This document shows, in pieces, positions 34,691-43,603 of a stretch of DNA of 64,000 bases. Each line of letters begins with the position of its first letter. The stretch's first letter is position 1. The translations under genes and the position numbers were made by a program. The notes beneath the pieces are model-generated. The model was not told the origin of the DNA and made no database searches. It worked only from the letters and a program-made list of their open reading frames with translations. The stretch spans positions 434,001 through 498,000 of the forward strand of contig NZ_JFZG01000024.1 of assembly GCF_000607165.1 (NCBI RefSeq), in the 5' to 3' direction. The DNA comes from Ralstonia pickettii (GTDB taxonomy: Bacteria; Pseudomonadota; Gammaproteobacteria; Burkholderiales; Burkholderiaceae).

Positions 34691-34876
34691 CCGTCAGGCG
34701 CACGCCATCAGGTCCGCCACACCTTCGCGCTGCCAGCCGTGCCGCTGTACGTGCACTATCGCGTGGACGATCACTCGCCGGTGCTGAAGGCCTTTCTGGA
34801 GACGCTGCGCGAAGTCAGCGGCACGAGCGAAGACGCCGTCGCTGCGCAGCCTCAGTCTGCGCTGGCCAGCCGATAG
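34691..34876 (+). pseudogene. Remnant of a LysR-type regulator C-terminus
   Basis: Directly after the acetyltransferase stop, a different frame encodes FALPAVPLYVHYRVDDHSPV followed by LKAFLETLREV, then a stop at 34876. This resembles the last 40 residues of LysR effector domains (hydrophobic PLYxHYR strand and final helix). There is no start codon, no helix-turn-helix and no upstream part, and the remnant overlaps the convergent AraC gene by 25 bp. It looks like a deletion scar. Similarity is judged by eye only. Confidence 0.45.
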
Positions 34877-35868
34877 TCCGTCGGCCGCATGCCCGTCCAC
34901 TTGCGGAAGGCGCGGTGGAAGGCGCTCGGTTCTGCAAAGCCCACAGCGATGGCAATGTCGGCGATCGTGCGGCGCGTGTCCTGCAACTGGCCGATGGCAA
35001 TGTCGCGCCGCAGGTCATCCTTGATGGACTGATACGTGTGGCCTTCGAGCTTCAGGCGCCGGCGCATCGTCGCTTCGGCCACGTTCAGTTTGAGCGCCAT
35101 TGCGTCAGACGCCGGCCAACTCGCGACCGGCAGGTTGCGCAGCATTTTGCGCACGCGCGCCGCAAATGAATCCGGGTTGCGGTACTTGACGATGAAGTTG
35201 CCCGGCGCATCGCGCAGGAAGGTCTTGATGGACGCTGCCGTCTGGATGACAGGCAGTTCCAGGAAGCCCGGCGAAAGATCGACGTACGAGGCGTCCTGCT
35301 TGAACGCCATGTCGTCGCAGAACATCAGGCGGTATTCCTGCGCATCTTGTGGCGCCGCACAACGGAAGCGCGCGGCAATGAACGGAATGCGCCGCCCCAC
35401 CAGCCAGCACACCAGGCCGTACACCATGATGAGCCACGTGGCGTAGGTGAACATGGGCGGCACCCGAGTGCCCTTGCGGTGCACGAAGACGAGGCGCACG
35501 CGATCCGGGCCTTCTTCGATCTGCACATGCAGGTCGTCCAGCACCAGCCGCAGAAAACCGACGGCCCGCGCCAGCGCCTGCCGGCCGGTGCGCGCCGTGA
35601 GCGCCGCTTGCGTCATCGCCACGAAGCTGCCCCAGCGCATGGGGTGCGCATCCTGCCCGAAGAACTCGTCGTCCATGGCCTGCGCAATGCCGGCCCACAG
35701 CGCGCCGTACTGTGCAGACGACACGCGGCTGCGCGGCTGCGCCAGCATCTGCGGTGTGATGCCCGCAGCCGCCATGATGGGCTGCATGTCCACACCATGC
35801 GCGCGCGCACGTGTCACGGCCTCGTTGACGAGGCTGACAGAGACGGTTCCCTTTTCGTTGTTTTTCAT
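34852..35868 (-). CDS. AraC-family regulator (arabinose-binding-like N-terminal domain)
   Basis: A 338-residue AraC/XylS protein. The N-terminal two-thirds resemble the OruR/ArgR-type sensor domain (AHGVDMQPIMAAAGITPQML, then HPMRWGSFVAMTQAAL). The C-terminal double helix-turn-helix carries LKLNVAEATMRRRLKLEG and VGFAEPSAFHRAFRKWTGMRP. I start at MKNNEKGTVS. It is divergent from the six-gene isobutyryl-CoA operon. In Pseudomonas an AraC protein, MmsR, controls mmsAB, so control of the neighbouring operon is likely. Confidence 0.85.
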   Translation of the reverse strand: MKNNEKGTVSVSLVNEAVTRARAHGVDMQPIMAAAGITPQMLAQPRSRVSSAQYGALWAGIAQAMDDEFFGQDAHPMRWGSFVAMTQAALTARTGRQALARAVGFLRLVLDDLHVQIEEGPDRVRLVFVHRKGTRVPPMFTYATWLIMVYGLVCWLVGRRIPFIAARFRCAAPQDAQEYRLMFCDDMAFKQDASYVDLSPGFLELPVIQTAASIKTFLRDAPGNFIVKYRNPDSFAARVRKMLRNLPVASWPASDAMALKLNVAEATMRRRLKLEGHTYQSIKDDLRRDIAIGQLQDTRRTIADIAIAVGFAEPSAFHRAFRKWTGMRPTDYRLASAD

Positions 35869-36039
35869 CGGTATGGCAAATCCGCTCACGCAAGTTGATC
35901 GTGACGGGCATCGAAGCCGCCCAGCCGCGTGCCTACACTTTTTCCCCATCGAACCCAAGCGCCGCAGGCTGCACAGTGTAAGGCGCCTGCAGAGGCAGCG
36001 TCACGCGGCGCCGGTCAGCAACCAAGCAAGAGCCAAGCG

Positions 36040-37173
36040 ATGGACGACTTCTATACCGAAGAGCAGCGGATGATCCACGACGCTGCGCGCGACTTTGCCA
36101 CCGAGCGCCTGGCGCCCAACGCTGCGCAGTGGGACCGCGATGCTGCACTGCCGGATGACGTGGTGCGCGAGATGGGCGAGCTGGGCCTGCTGGGCATGAT
36201 CGTGCCGGCGGAGTGGGGCGGTTCGTACACCGACTACGTAGCCTATGCGCTCGCGCTGGAAGAGGTTGCCGCCGGGTGCGCTGCCAGCGCGACGATGATG
36301 AGCGTGCACAACTCGGTCGGCTGCGGCCCCATCCTGAAATTCGGCACCGAGGCGCAGAAGGCGCGTTACCTGCCGGATCTGGCCACGGGCCGCGCGATTG
36401 GCGCGTTTTGCCTGACCGAGCCGCACGCCGGCTCCGAAGCCAACAACCTGCGCACGCGTGCCGTGCTGCGCGATGGCAAGTGGGTGCTCAACGGCAACAA
36501 GCAGTTCGTGACAAACGGTGCGCGGGCAGACATCGCCATCGTATTTGCCGTGACTGACCCCGAAGCCGGCAAGCGCGGCATCTCCGCCTTCATCGTGCCG
36601 ACCGATACCCCGGGCTTCCATGTTGGGCGGCCGGAACACAAGCTCGGCATTCGCGCGTCGGATACGTGCCCGATCACGCTCGAAGACTGCGCCGTGCCCG
36701 AAGAGAACCTGCTGGGCGAGCGCGGCGAAGGCCTGAAGATCGCGCTGTCGAACCTGGAAGGCGGGCGCATCGGCATTGCCGCGCAGGCCGTGGGCATTGC
36801 CCGCGCCGCATTCGATGCCGCGCGCAACTACGCCAATGAGCGCATCCAGTTCGGCAAAGCGCTGCGCGAGCACCAGACCATCGCCAACATGCTGGCCGAC
36901 ATGGCCACGCGTCTGAACGCGGCGCGCCTGCTCGTTCACCACGCGGCGCGCCTGCGCAGCGCAGACAAGCCGTGCCTGTCGGAGGCCTCGCAGGCCAAGC
37001 TCTATGCGTCCGAGTTGGCCGAGGAAATCTGCTCTAACGCCATCCAGATCCACGGCGGCTATGGCTACCTGGCCGACTACGCCGTCGAGCGCCATTACCG
37101 CGACGCACGGATTACCCAGATCTACGAAGGCACCAGCGAAGTCCAGCGGATGGTGATCGCGCGGCACGTCTAG
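36040..37173 (+). CDS. Acyl-CoA dehydrogenase, probable isobutyryl-CoA dehydrogenase
   Basis: A 377-residue FAD enzyme. FAD/substrate blocks [14 protein letters not shown] and [15 protein letters not shown] are present, and the predicted catalytic base is E363 in [15 protein letters not shown]. Context sets the substrate: it is followed by enoyl-CoA hydratase, 3-hydroxyisobutyryl-CoA hydrolase, mmsB and mmsA, so it most likely oxidises isobutyryl-CoA to methacrylyl-CoA in valine breakdown. I start at [12 protein letters not shown], where acyl-CoA dehydrogenase similarity begins. Confidence 0.87.
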   Translation: MDDFYTEEQRMIHDAARDFATERLAPNAAQWDRDAALPDDVVREMGELGLLGMIVPAEWGGSYTDYVAYALALEEVAAGCAASATMMSVHNSVGCGPILKFGTEAQKARYLPDLATGRAIGAFCLTEPHAGSEANNLRTRAVLRDGKWVLNGNKQFVTNGARADIAIVFAVTDPEAGKRGISAFIVPTDTPGFHVGRPEHKLGIRASDTCPITLEDCAVPEENLLGERGEGLKIALSNLEGGRIGIAAQAVGIARAAFDAARNYANERIQFGKALREHQTIANMLADMATRLNAARLLVHHAARLRSADKPCLSEASQAKLYASELAEEICSNAIQIHGGYGYLADYAVERHYRDARITQIYEGTSEVQRMVIARHV

Positions 37174-37234
37174 CACGCACCGCGCACATCGACCGAATAC
37201 GAAAGAGCGCAGACGCGCCGACCAGGAGACGACG

Positions 37235-38929
37235 ATGAACCAAGCGGTATCTGCAGCACAGGGTTTTGTGGAAGCGCGCGATTTTCTGCTGCGCCATCGC
37301 ACCGACTACGACCGCGCGTATCGCGAGTTCGCGTGGCCGACGCTGGACACGTTCAACTGGGCGCTCGATTACTTCGATGTGATGGCGCGCGGCAACGACA
37401 ACCCGGCGCTGTGGATCGTTGATGACCCGCAAAGCGGCGGGTTGAAGCTTTCGTTTGCGCAGATGTCGGAGCGCTCGTCGCGCATGGCGAATTTCCTGCG
37501 CGGGCTGGGCATCGTGCGGGGTGACCGCCTGCTGCTGATGCTGCCCAACCGCGTTGAACTGTGGGACGTGATGCTCGCGGCGATGAAGCTGGGCGCGGTG
37601 GTGCTGCCGGCCACCACGCAGCTCTCGCCAGACGACGTGCGCGACCGCGTGGAACTCGGCGGCGCCACATGCGTGGTGGTCGACGCGGCGGAGCTGCACA
37701 AGTTCGACGGTGTGGATGCGAGCGTCAAGCGCATCGCGGTGGGCGCGCAGCGTGATGGCTGGGTCGACCTGGGCGCAGCCTACGAGGCGCCCGCGCAGTT
37801 TGTTCCCGACGGCCCGACCAAGGCGACCGACCCGCTGCTGCTGTACTTCACCTCTGGCACCACGTCTAAGCCGAAACTGGTTGAACACACGCACCAGAGC
37901 TATCCGGTCGGGCACCTGTCGACGATGTACTGGATCGGGCTGCAGCCCGGCGATATCCACTGGAACATCAGCTCGCCCGGCTGGGCCAAGCATGCGTGGA
38001 GCTGCTTCTTCGCACCGTGGAATGCGCAGGCCTGCGTGTTCGTCTACAACTACGCGCGCTTTGTGCCGAAGGATACGCTGGATGTGCTGGTGCGCTTTAA
38101 CGTGACCACGCTGTGCGCGCCGCCCACCGTGTGGCGCATGCTGGTGCAGGAGCCGCTGGCGTCGTATGCCGTCAAGCTGCGCGAGATTGTCGGTGCGGGC
38201 GAGCCGCTGAACCCGGAGATCATCGAGCGCGTGCGCAGCGCCTGGGGCGTGACCATCCGCGACGGCTTTGGCCAGACCGAAACCACCTGCCAGATCGGCA
38301 ACACCCCCGGGCAGCCGGTGGTGCCGGGCTCGGTCGGGCGCCCGCTGCCGGGCTACCGCGTCGAACTCGTCGACCATGACGATCAGCCGGCCAGCGAAGG
38401 TGAGATCGTGCTGCCGCTCTCGCACCGCCCGCTCGGCCTGATGCAGGGCTACGCCAACAATGAACGCGCCACGGCCGAGGCGATGCGCAACGGCTACTAC
38501 CACACGTCCGATGTCGCCATGCGCCGCGACGATGGCTACTTCGTCTACGTGGGCCGCACCGATGATGTGTTCAAGTCGTCGGACTACCGCCTGAGCCCGT
38601 TCGAGCTGGAAAGCGTATTGATCGAGCACGAAGCCATTGCCGAGGCGGCCGTGGTGCCGAGTTCCGACCCGCTGCGCCTGTCGGTGCCCAAGGCGTTCGT
38701 GACGGTGCGCCAGGGCTACGAAGCCGGCCCTGAACTGGCGCGCGCCGTGTTCCTCTTCTCGCGCGAAAAGCTGGCCCCCTACAAGCGCATCCGCCGCCTG
38801 CAGTTCAGTGAGCTGCCCAAGACCATTTCCGGAAAGATCCGGCGTGTGGAACTGCGCCGCCTGGAACTTGAACGCACCCCCCAGCCCGCCCGCATGCCCG
38901 GCGAGTACTGGGAAGAAGACTTCGCCTGA
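37235..38929 (+). CDS. AMP-forming acyl-CoA synthetase (medium/branched-chain type)
   Basis: A 564-residue ANL-superfamily ligase. The ATP motif is YFTSGTTSKPKLVEHTH, the second core motif DGFGQTETTC, and the hinge and C-domain hold YVGRTDDVFKSSDYR and the catalytic lysine in LPKTISGKIRR. The sequence style is that of medium-chain acyl-CoA synthetases. An AGGAG site precedes the ATG. Within the operon it could activate isobutyrate or a related branched acid to its CoA ester, feeding the adjacent dehydrogenase; this is inference. Confidence 0.85.
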   Translation: MNQAVSAAQGFVEARDFLLRHRTDYDRAYREFAWPTLDTFNWALDYFDVMARGNDNPALWIVDDPQSGGLKLSFAQMSERSSRMANFLRGLGIVRGDRLLLMLPNRVELWDVMLAAMKLGAVVLPATTQLSPDDVRDRVELGGATCVVVDAAELHKFDGVDASVKRIAVGAQRDGWVDLGAAYEAPAQFVPDGPTKATDPLLLYFTSGTTSKPKLVEHTHQSYPVGHLSTMYWIGLQPGDIHWNISSPGWAKHAWSCFFAPWNAQACVFVYNYARFVPKDTLDVLVRFNVTTLCAPPTVWRMLVQEPLASYAVKLREIVGAGEPLNPEIIERVRSAWGVTIRDGFGQTETTCQIGNTPGQPVVPGSVGRPLPGYRVELVDHDDQPASEGEIVLPLSHRPLGLMQGYANNERATAEAMRNGYYHTSDVAMRRDDGYFVYVGRTDDVFKSSDYRLSPFELESVLIEHEAIAEAAVVPSSDPLRLSVPKAFVTVRQGYEAGPELARAVFLFSREKLAPYKRIRRLQFSELPKTISGKIRRVELRRLELERTPQPARMPGEYWEEDFA

Positions 38930-38989
38930 TTTGCCCATCCCGCATTGAACCCGCCACCGCTACCGATACCGATTCGCCAGGAGACCCTC

Positions 38990-40537
38990 ATGAGCGCCGT
39001 TGCCTCTCTCGCTTCCGCCAAGCCTGCCGCACAGCAGGACACCCCGCCCACCGTCAAGCTGCTGATTGGTGGCGAGTTTGTCGAATCGCAGTCGGAGGAA
39101 TGGCGCGATATCGTCAACCCCGCCACGCAGGAAGTGCTGGCCCGTGTGCCGTTTGCCACGGCGGATGAAGTGGATGCGGCCATCCGCTCGGCGCACGCCG
39201 CGTTCGCCAAATGGAAGAACACGCCGGTGGGCGCACGCATGCGCATCATGCTGAAGTTCCAGGCGCTGATTCGTGAGCACTCGCCGCGCATCGCGCGCAC
39301 GCTCACGGCCGAGCAGGGCAAGACGCTGCCCGATGCAGAAGGCGACATCTTCCGCGGGCTGGAAGTGGTGGAACACGCCTGCTCGGTGGGCTCGCTGCAG
39401 CAGGGTGAATTCCTGGAGAACGTGGCCGGCGCGGTCGATACCTACACGCTGCGCCAGCCGATTGGCGTGTGCGCTGGCATTACGCCGTTCAACTTCCCGG
39501 CCATGATCCCGCTGTGGATGTTCCCGATGGCGATCGTGTGCGGCAACACGTTCGTGCTCAAGCCTTCGGAGCAGGACCCGCTGTCGACCATGCAACTGGT
39601 GGAGCTGGCGCTGGAAGCCGGTGTGCCGCCGGGCGTGCTGAACGTCGTGCATGGCGGCAAGGACGTGGTGGATGCACTGTGCACACACGAACACGTCAAG
39701 GCGATTTCGTTTGTGGGTTCCACCGCGGTCGGTACGCATGTGTATCGACTTGGCAGCGAGCACGGTAAGCGCGTGCAATCGATGATGGGCGCGAAGAACC
39801 ACGCCGTGGTGCTGCCCGATGCGAACCGCGACCAGGCCATCAATGCGCTCGTCGGCGCGGGCTTTGGCGCGGCTGGGCAGCGGTGTATGGCGACCTCCGT
39901 GGTCGTGCTGGTGGGCGCAGCGCAGCAGTGGCTGCCAGACCTGGTGCAGAAAGCCAAGGCGCTCAAGGTGAACGCCGGTGTGGAGCCGGGTACCGACGTC
40001 GGCCCGGTGGTCTCGCGTGCGGCCAAGCAGCGCATCCTCGGCCTGATCGAGTCGGGCGTGCAGCAGGGCGCCACGCTGGCGCTCGATGGCCGCAACGTGC
40101 GCGTGACCGGTTACGAAGACGGCAACTTCATCGGCCCGACGATCTTCACCGACGTGAAGACCGACATGGACATCTACACCAACGAAATCTTCGGCCCCGT
40201 GCTGCTGGTGCTGACTGTGCCCACGCTGGACGACGCCATTGCGCTGGTCAACGCCAACCCGTTCGGCAACGGCGTGGGGCTGTTCACGCAGAGCGGCGCA
40301 TCGGCACGCAAGTTCCAGAGCGAGATCGACGTCGGGCAGGTCGGTATCAACATTCCCATTCCGGTGCCCGTGCCGTACTTCAGCTTTACCGGCTCTCGCG
40401 GCTCCAAGCTGGGCGACCTGGGCCCGTACGGCAAGCAAGTCGTGCAGTTCTACACGCAAACGAAGACGGTGACGGCGCGCTGGTTTGATGACGCGGTCGA
40501 CGCCGGCGGCGTGAATACCACCATCAGCCTGCGCTGA
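38990..40537 (+). CDS. mmsA: CoA-acylating methylmalonate-semialdehyde dehydrogenase
   Basis: A 515-residue aldehyde dehydrogenase. The catalytic C299 lies in GAAGQRCMATS, and the MmsA-type blocks TPFNFPAMIPLWMFP and FVGSTAVGTHVY are clear. It converts methylmalonate semialdehyde to propionyl-CoA with NAD and CoA, the last step of the valine branch. The start is the ATG after CCAGGAGACC. It is preceded by an acyl-CoA ligase and followed 19 bp later by mmsB. Confidence 0.93.
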   Translation: MSAVASLASAKPAAQQDTPPTVKLLIGGEFVESQSEEWRDIVNPATQEVLARVPFATADEVDAAIRSAHAAFAKWKNTPVGARMRIMLKFQALIREHSPRIARTLTAEQGKTLPDAEGDIFRGLEVVEHACSVGSLQQGEFLENVAGAVDTYTLRQPIGVCAGITPFNFPAMIPLWMFPMAIVCGNTFVLKPSEQDPLSTMQLVELALEAGVPPGVLNVVHGGKDVVDALCTHEHVKAISFVGSTAVGTHVYRLGSEHGKRVQSMMGAKNHAVVLPDANRDQAINALVGAGFGAAGQRCMATSVVVLVGAAQQWLPDLVQKAKALKVNAGVEPGTDVGPVVSRAAKQRILGLIESGVQQGATLALDGRNVRVTGYEDGNFIGPTIFTDVKTDMDIYTNEIFGPVLLVLTVPTLDDAIALVNANPFGNGVGLFTQSGASARKFQSEIDVGQVGINIPIPVPVPYFSFTGSRGSKLGDLGPYGKQVVQFYTQTKTVTARWFDDAVDAGGVNTTISLR

Positions 40538-40556
40538 TCGCACCAGGAGCGTTGTC

Positions 40557-41450
40557 ATGAAAATCGCATTCATCGGCCTGGGCAACATGGGCGCCCCGAT
40601 GGCGCACAACCTGCTCAAGGCGGGCCACGCGCTGACCGTGTTTGATCTGAACACGCAAGCGGTGGGCGCGCTGGTGGAAGCCGGCGCCACGGCAGCGGCA
40701 TCGCCCAAGGAGGCAGCGGCGGGTGCCGAAACCGTCATCACCATGCTGCCTGCCGCGGCGCATGTGCGCCATGTACTGACGGCAGAAGACGGCGTGCTGG
40801 CCGGCATTGCCAAGGGCGTGCCGATCATCGATTCCAGCACCATCGACCCTGCCAGCGCCAAGGCGCTTGCCGCGCTGGCAGCCGAGCATGGCAACCCCTT
40901 CGTCGATGCGCCAGTTTCCGGTGGAACGGGCGGTGCAGCCGCTGGCACGCTGACCTTCATGGTAGGCGGCAGCGCGGCGGCATTCGAGCAGGTGCGCCCC
41001 GTGCTGTCGGCCATGGGTAAGAACCTTGTGCATTGCGGTGACACGGGTGCAGGGCAGGGTGCGAAGATCTGCAACAACCTCGTGCTCGGCATCACCATGG
41101 CTGGCGTGGCTGAAGCCATGTCATTGGGCGAGGCGCTCGGCATCGACCCGAAGGTGCTCGGCGGCATCATCAACACATCGACGGGGCGCTGCTGGAGTTC
41201 CGACACCTACAACCCGTTCCCGGGCGTGATCGAGACCGCGCCATCCTCGCGCGGCTACACGGGCGGCTTCGGCACCGACCTGATGCTCAAAGACCTGGGC
41301 CTGGCCGGCGACGCGGCAAAGTCCGTCCGTCAGCCCGTCTACCTTGGGGCGCTCGCGCAGCAGCTTTACCAGACCGTGAGCAGCAAGGGCGATGGCAAGC
41401 TGGATTTCTCCGCTGTCATCAAGCTCTATCGGAAAGACGGAGCGGCGTGA
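40557..41450 (+). CDS. mmsB: 3-Hydroxyisobutyrate dehydrogenase
   Basis: A 297-residue beta-hydroxyacid dehydrogenase. NAD loop IGLGNMGAPM (6-15), substrate motif DAPVSGGTGGA (about 119-129), and catalytic K170 in GQGAKICNN. Oxidises 3-hydroxyisobutyrate to methylmalonate semialdehyde. A CAGGAG site precedes the ATG. Its stop overlaps the next start (TGATG). Confidence 0.93.
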   Translation: MKIAFIGLGNMGAPMAHNLLKAGHALTVFDLNTQAVGALVEAGATAAASPKEAAAGAETVITMLPAAAHVRHVLTAEDGVLAGIAKGVPIIDSSTIDPASAKALAALAAEHGNPFVDAPVSGGTGGAAAGTLTFMVGGSAAAFEQVRPVLSAMGKNLVHCGDTGAGQGAKICNNLVLGITMAGVAEAMSLGEALGIDPKVLGGIINTSTGRCWSSDTYNPFPGVIETAPSSRGYTGGFGTDLMLKDLGLAGDAAKSVRQPVYLGALAQQLYQTVSSKGDGKLDFSAVIKLYRKDGAA

Positions 41451-42247
41451 TGATCGAACTGGAAACGCTGCATCAGGGCACCATTGCCCTGCTGACGCTC
41501 AAGCGTCCGCCGGCCAACGCCTTCACGCCGGAAGGTCTGCTGCAACTGCAAGCCACCGTCGAACGATTGAACGCCGACGCACGCGTGCGCGCCATCGTCA
41601 TCACCGGCGACGGGCCGAAGTTCTTCAGCGCGGGCGCTGACCTCAACACCTTTGCCGATGGCGACCGCGATGTGGCTCGCGAGGCTGCTGCGCGCTTCGG
41701 CGCCGCGTTTGAAGCGCTGCAGAATGCGCGGCCCGTGGTGATCGCAGCCATCAACGGCTTTGCAATGGGGGGCGGGCTAGAGTGCGGGCTGGCATGCGAC
41801 ATCCGCATCGCCGAAGCGCACGCCAAGCTGGCCGTGCCCGAGACGGCTGTCGGTCTGCTGTGCTGCGGTTGCGGCACCCAGACGCTGCCCTGGCTCGTGG
41901 GTGAAGGCTGGGCCAAGCGCATGATCCTGACTGGCGAGCGCGTCGATGCGCAGACCGCCCTGCGTATCGGCCTGGTCGAGGAGGTCGTGGAAACCGGAGC
42001 CGCACGCGAAGCCGCCATTGCCATGGCGCTGCGTGTAACAACGTTGAGCCCGCAGGCCGTCACGTTCAGCAAGCAACTCATCCACCAGGCGCGCAACGGC
42101 GTGCCGCGCGGCGCGGCGCTGGCCGTGGAGCGCGAGCGCTTTGTCGATCTGTTTGACCATCCGGACCAGCGCGAAGGCGTGAACGCCTTCCTTGAGAAAC
42201 GCGCGCCGCGCTGGCATTCCGCACATGAATCGGAGACGCTGCAATGA
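41450..42247 (+). CDS. Enoyl-CoA hydratase, probable methacrylyl-CoA hydratase
   Basis: A 265-residue crotonase-fold protein. The oxyanion-hole regions are KFFSAGADLNTF and AAINGFAMGGGLECGLACDIR. The glutamate expected in the second active-site block is supplied by PETAVGLL. By context it hydrates methacrylyl-CoA to 3-hydroxyisobutyryl-CoA. The start overlaps the mmsB stop; a GTG one codon upstream is also possible. The stop overlaps the next ATG. Confidence 0.87.
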   Translation: MIELETLHQGTIALLTLKRPPANAFTPEGLLQLQATVERLNADARVRAIVITGDGPKFFSAGADLNTFADGDRDVAREAAARFGAAFEALQNARPVVIAAINGFAMGGGLECGLACDIRIAEAHAKLAVPETAVGLLCCGCGTQTLPWLVGEGWAKRMILTGERVDAQTALRIGLVEEVVETGAAREAAIAMALRVTTLSPQAVTFSKQLIHQARNGVPRGAALAVERERFVDLFDHPDQREGVNAFLEKRAPRWHSAHESETLQ

Positions 42248-43395
42248 GTGCCGTCCAACGTCGGGCGACGCTGCCCGAGACTGGCGCTGCCGAACCCGAG
42301 GTGTTGATGCGCGTGGTGAACCGCGTTGCCGTCATCACCTTGAACCGGCCGGCAGCCCTGAATGCGCTGTCGCACGGCATGGTGCGCCAGTTGGCGACGC
42401 TGCTGGAGCAATGCCGCCACGATGACGGCATCGTCGCGCTGGTGCTGCGCGGTGCAGGCCAGAAAGGCTTCTGCGCGGGCGGCGACGTGCGCTCGCTCTA
42501 TCAGCTTGCGCAGCAGGGCCGCATGGATGGCGACGACGGCTGGCTGCAGTTCTTTATCGACGAATACCGGCTCGACTACGCGCTGCATCAATTCCCGAAA
42601 CCCATCGTGGCGCTGATGGACGGCATCACCATGGGCGGGGGCATGGGCCTGGGGCAGGCCGCACGCCTGCGTGTCGTGACCGAGCGCACGAAGATGGCGA
42701 TGCCGGAGACGCGCATCGGCTTTCTGCCCGACGTGGGCGCCACGCGCTTTTTGAGCGTGATGTCGCCCGAGCTTGAGCTGTATGTCGGGCTGACGGGCGT
42801 GACGCTGACGGGTGCTGACGCGCTGCATTGCCACTTGGCCGATGTGTGCGTGCCGGCCGAATGGCTCGCCTCCTTCGAAGAGCGCCTGCAGCGCATGCCG
42901 CACGATGGCGACCTCATGCAGGCCCTGCGCCGCGTGTTCGAACCGCCGTGCAACGTCGTGCCGCACGCGCCGCTGGCACAGGCAACGCCGTGGGTGCTGC
43001 GCTATTTCGATCGCCGTTCGTCGGTCGATCGCATTGTCGCCACGCTGCGCGAGAGCCTGGAGCGCGAGCAGGCCCGCGAGCCGCGCCAATGGCTGCAATC
43101 CACGCTTGATGCAATGACTTCACACTCGCCGACGATGCTGCACGTCACACGCGAAGCGCTGCTGCGCGGTCGGCAGCTGTCACTGGCCGAGTGCTTCCAG
43201 ATGGAGTTGGGCATCGTGGCGCGCGGAATCCAGGACGGCGATTTCTGTGAAGGCGTGCGTGCGCATCTGGTAGACAAGGATCACCGCCCCGGCTGGGCGC
43301 CGGCAACGCTGCCACAGGTGCGGCCGGAGCGGGTGCGGCATTTTCTGACGTCGCCTTGGCGGACGCAGGCGCATCCGTTGGCGGGGCTTGGTTGA
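42244..43395 (+). CDS. 3-Hydroxyisobutyryl-CoA hydrolase
   Basis: A 383-residue crotonase-superfamily hydrolase, longer than hydratases. Blocks GFCAGGDVRSLYQLA, GITMGGGMGLGQAA and MPETRIGFLPDVGATRFLS are those of 3-hydroxyisobutyryl-CoA hydrolases, including the conserved Glu and Asp (PETxIGFxPDVGA). It releases free 3-hydroxyisobutyrate for MmsB. It is the last gene of the operon; a GGCGCATG / CATGCGCC hairpin lies at 43412-43432 but has no T-run. Confidence 0.9.
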   Translation: MSAVQRRATLPETGAAEPEVLMRVVNRVAVITLNRPAALNALSHGMVRQLATLLEQCRHDDGIVALVLRGAGQKGFCAGGDVRSLYQLAQQGRMDGDDGWLQFFIDEYRLDYALHQFPKPIVALMDGITMGGGMGLGQAARLRVVTERTKMAMPETRIGFLPDVGATRFLSVMSPELELYVGLTGVTLTGADALHCHLADVCVPAEWLASFEERLQRMPHDGDLMQALRRVFEPPCNVVPHAPLAQATPWVLRYFDRRSSVDRIVATLRESLEREQAREPRQWLQSTLDAMTSHSPTMLHVTREALLRGRQLSLAECFQMELGIVARGIQDGDFCEGVRAHLVDKDHRPGWAPATLPQVRPERVRHFLTSPWRTQAHPLAGLG

Positions 43396-43603
43396 GCGTG
43401 GCAAGTGAAGGGGCGCATGGGTGACATGCGCCGCGCTGGAGACGACGCATCCAGTTGCAGACGCATACGCAGATCGGGTTGAAGCCGGGTTGAATTCTCC
43501 GCCTGCCAACCCGCATGGCAGCTAGGTTTGGTGCCGTGCGTCAGATGGTTGTCACAATCGCCGTGCTTACTGGATGGATGCTTTGCCACCCCAGGAGGCT
43601 TCC

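Noticed and set aside
43412-43432. Hairpin GGCGCATG / CATGCGCC as a terminator for the valine operon
   Set aside because: The stem is perfect but no T-run follows, so intrinsic termination is not supported; it may be incidental.
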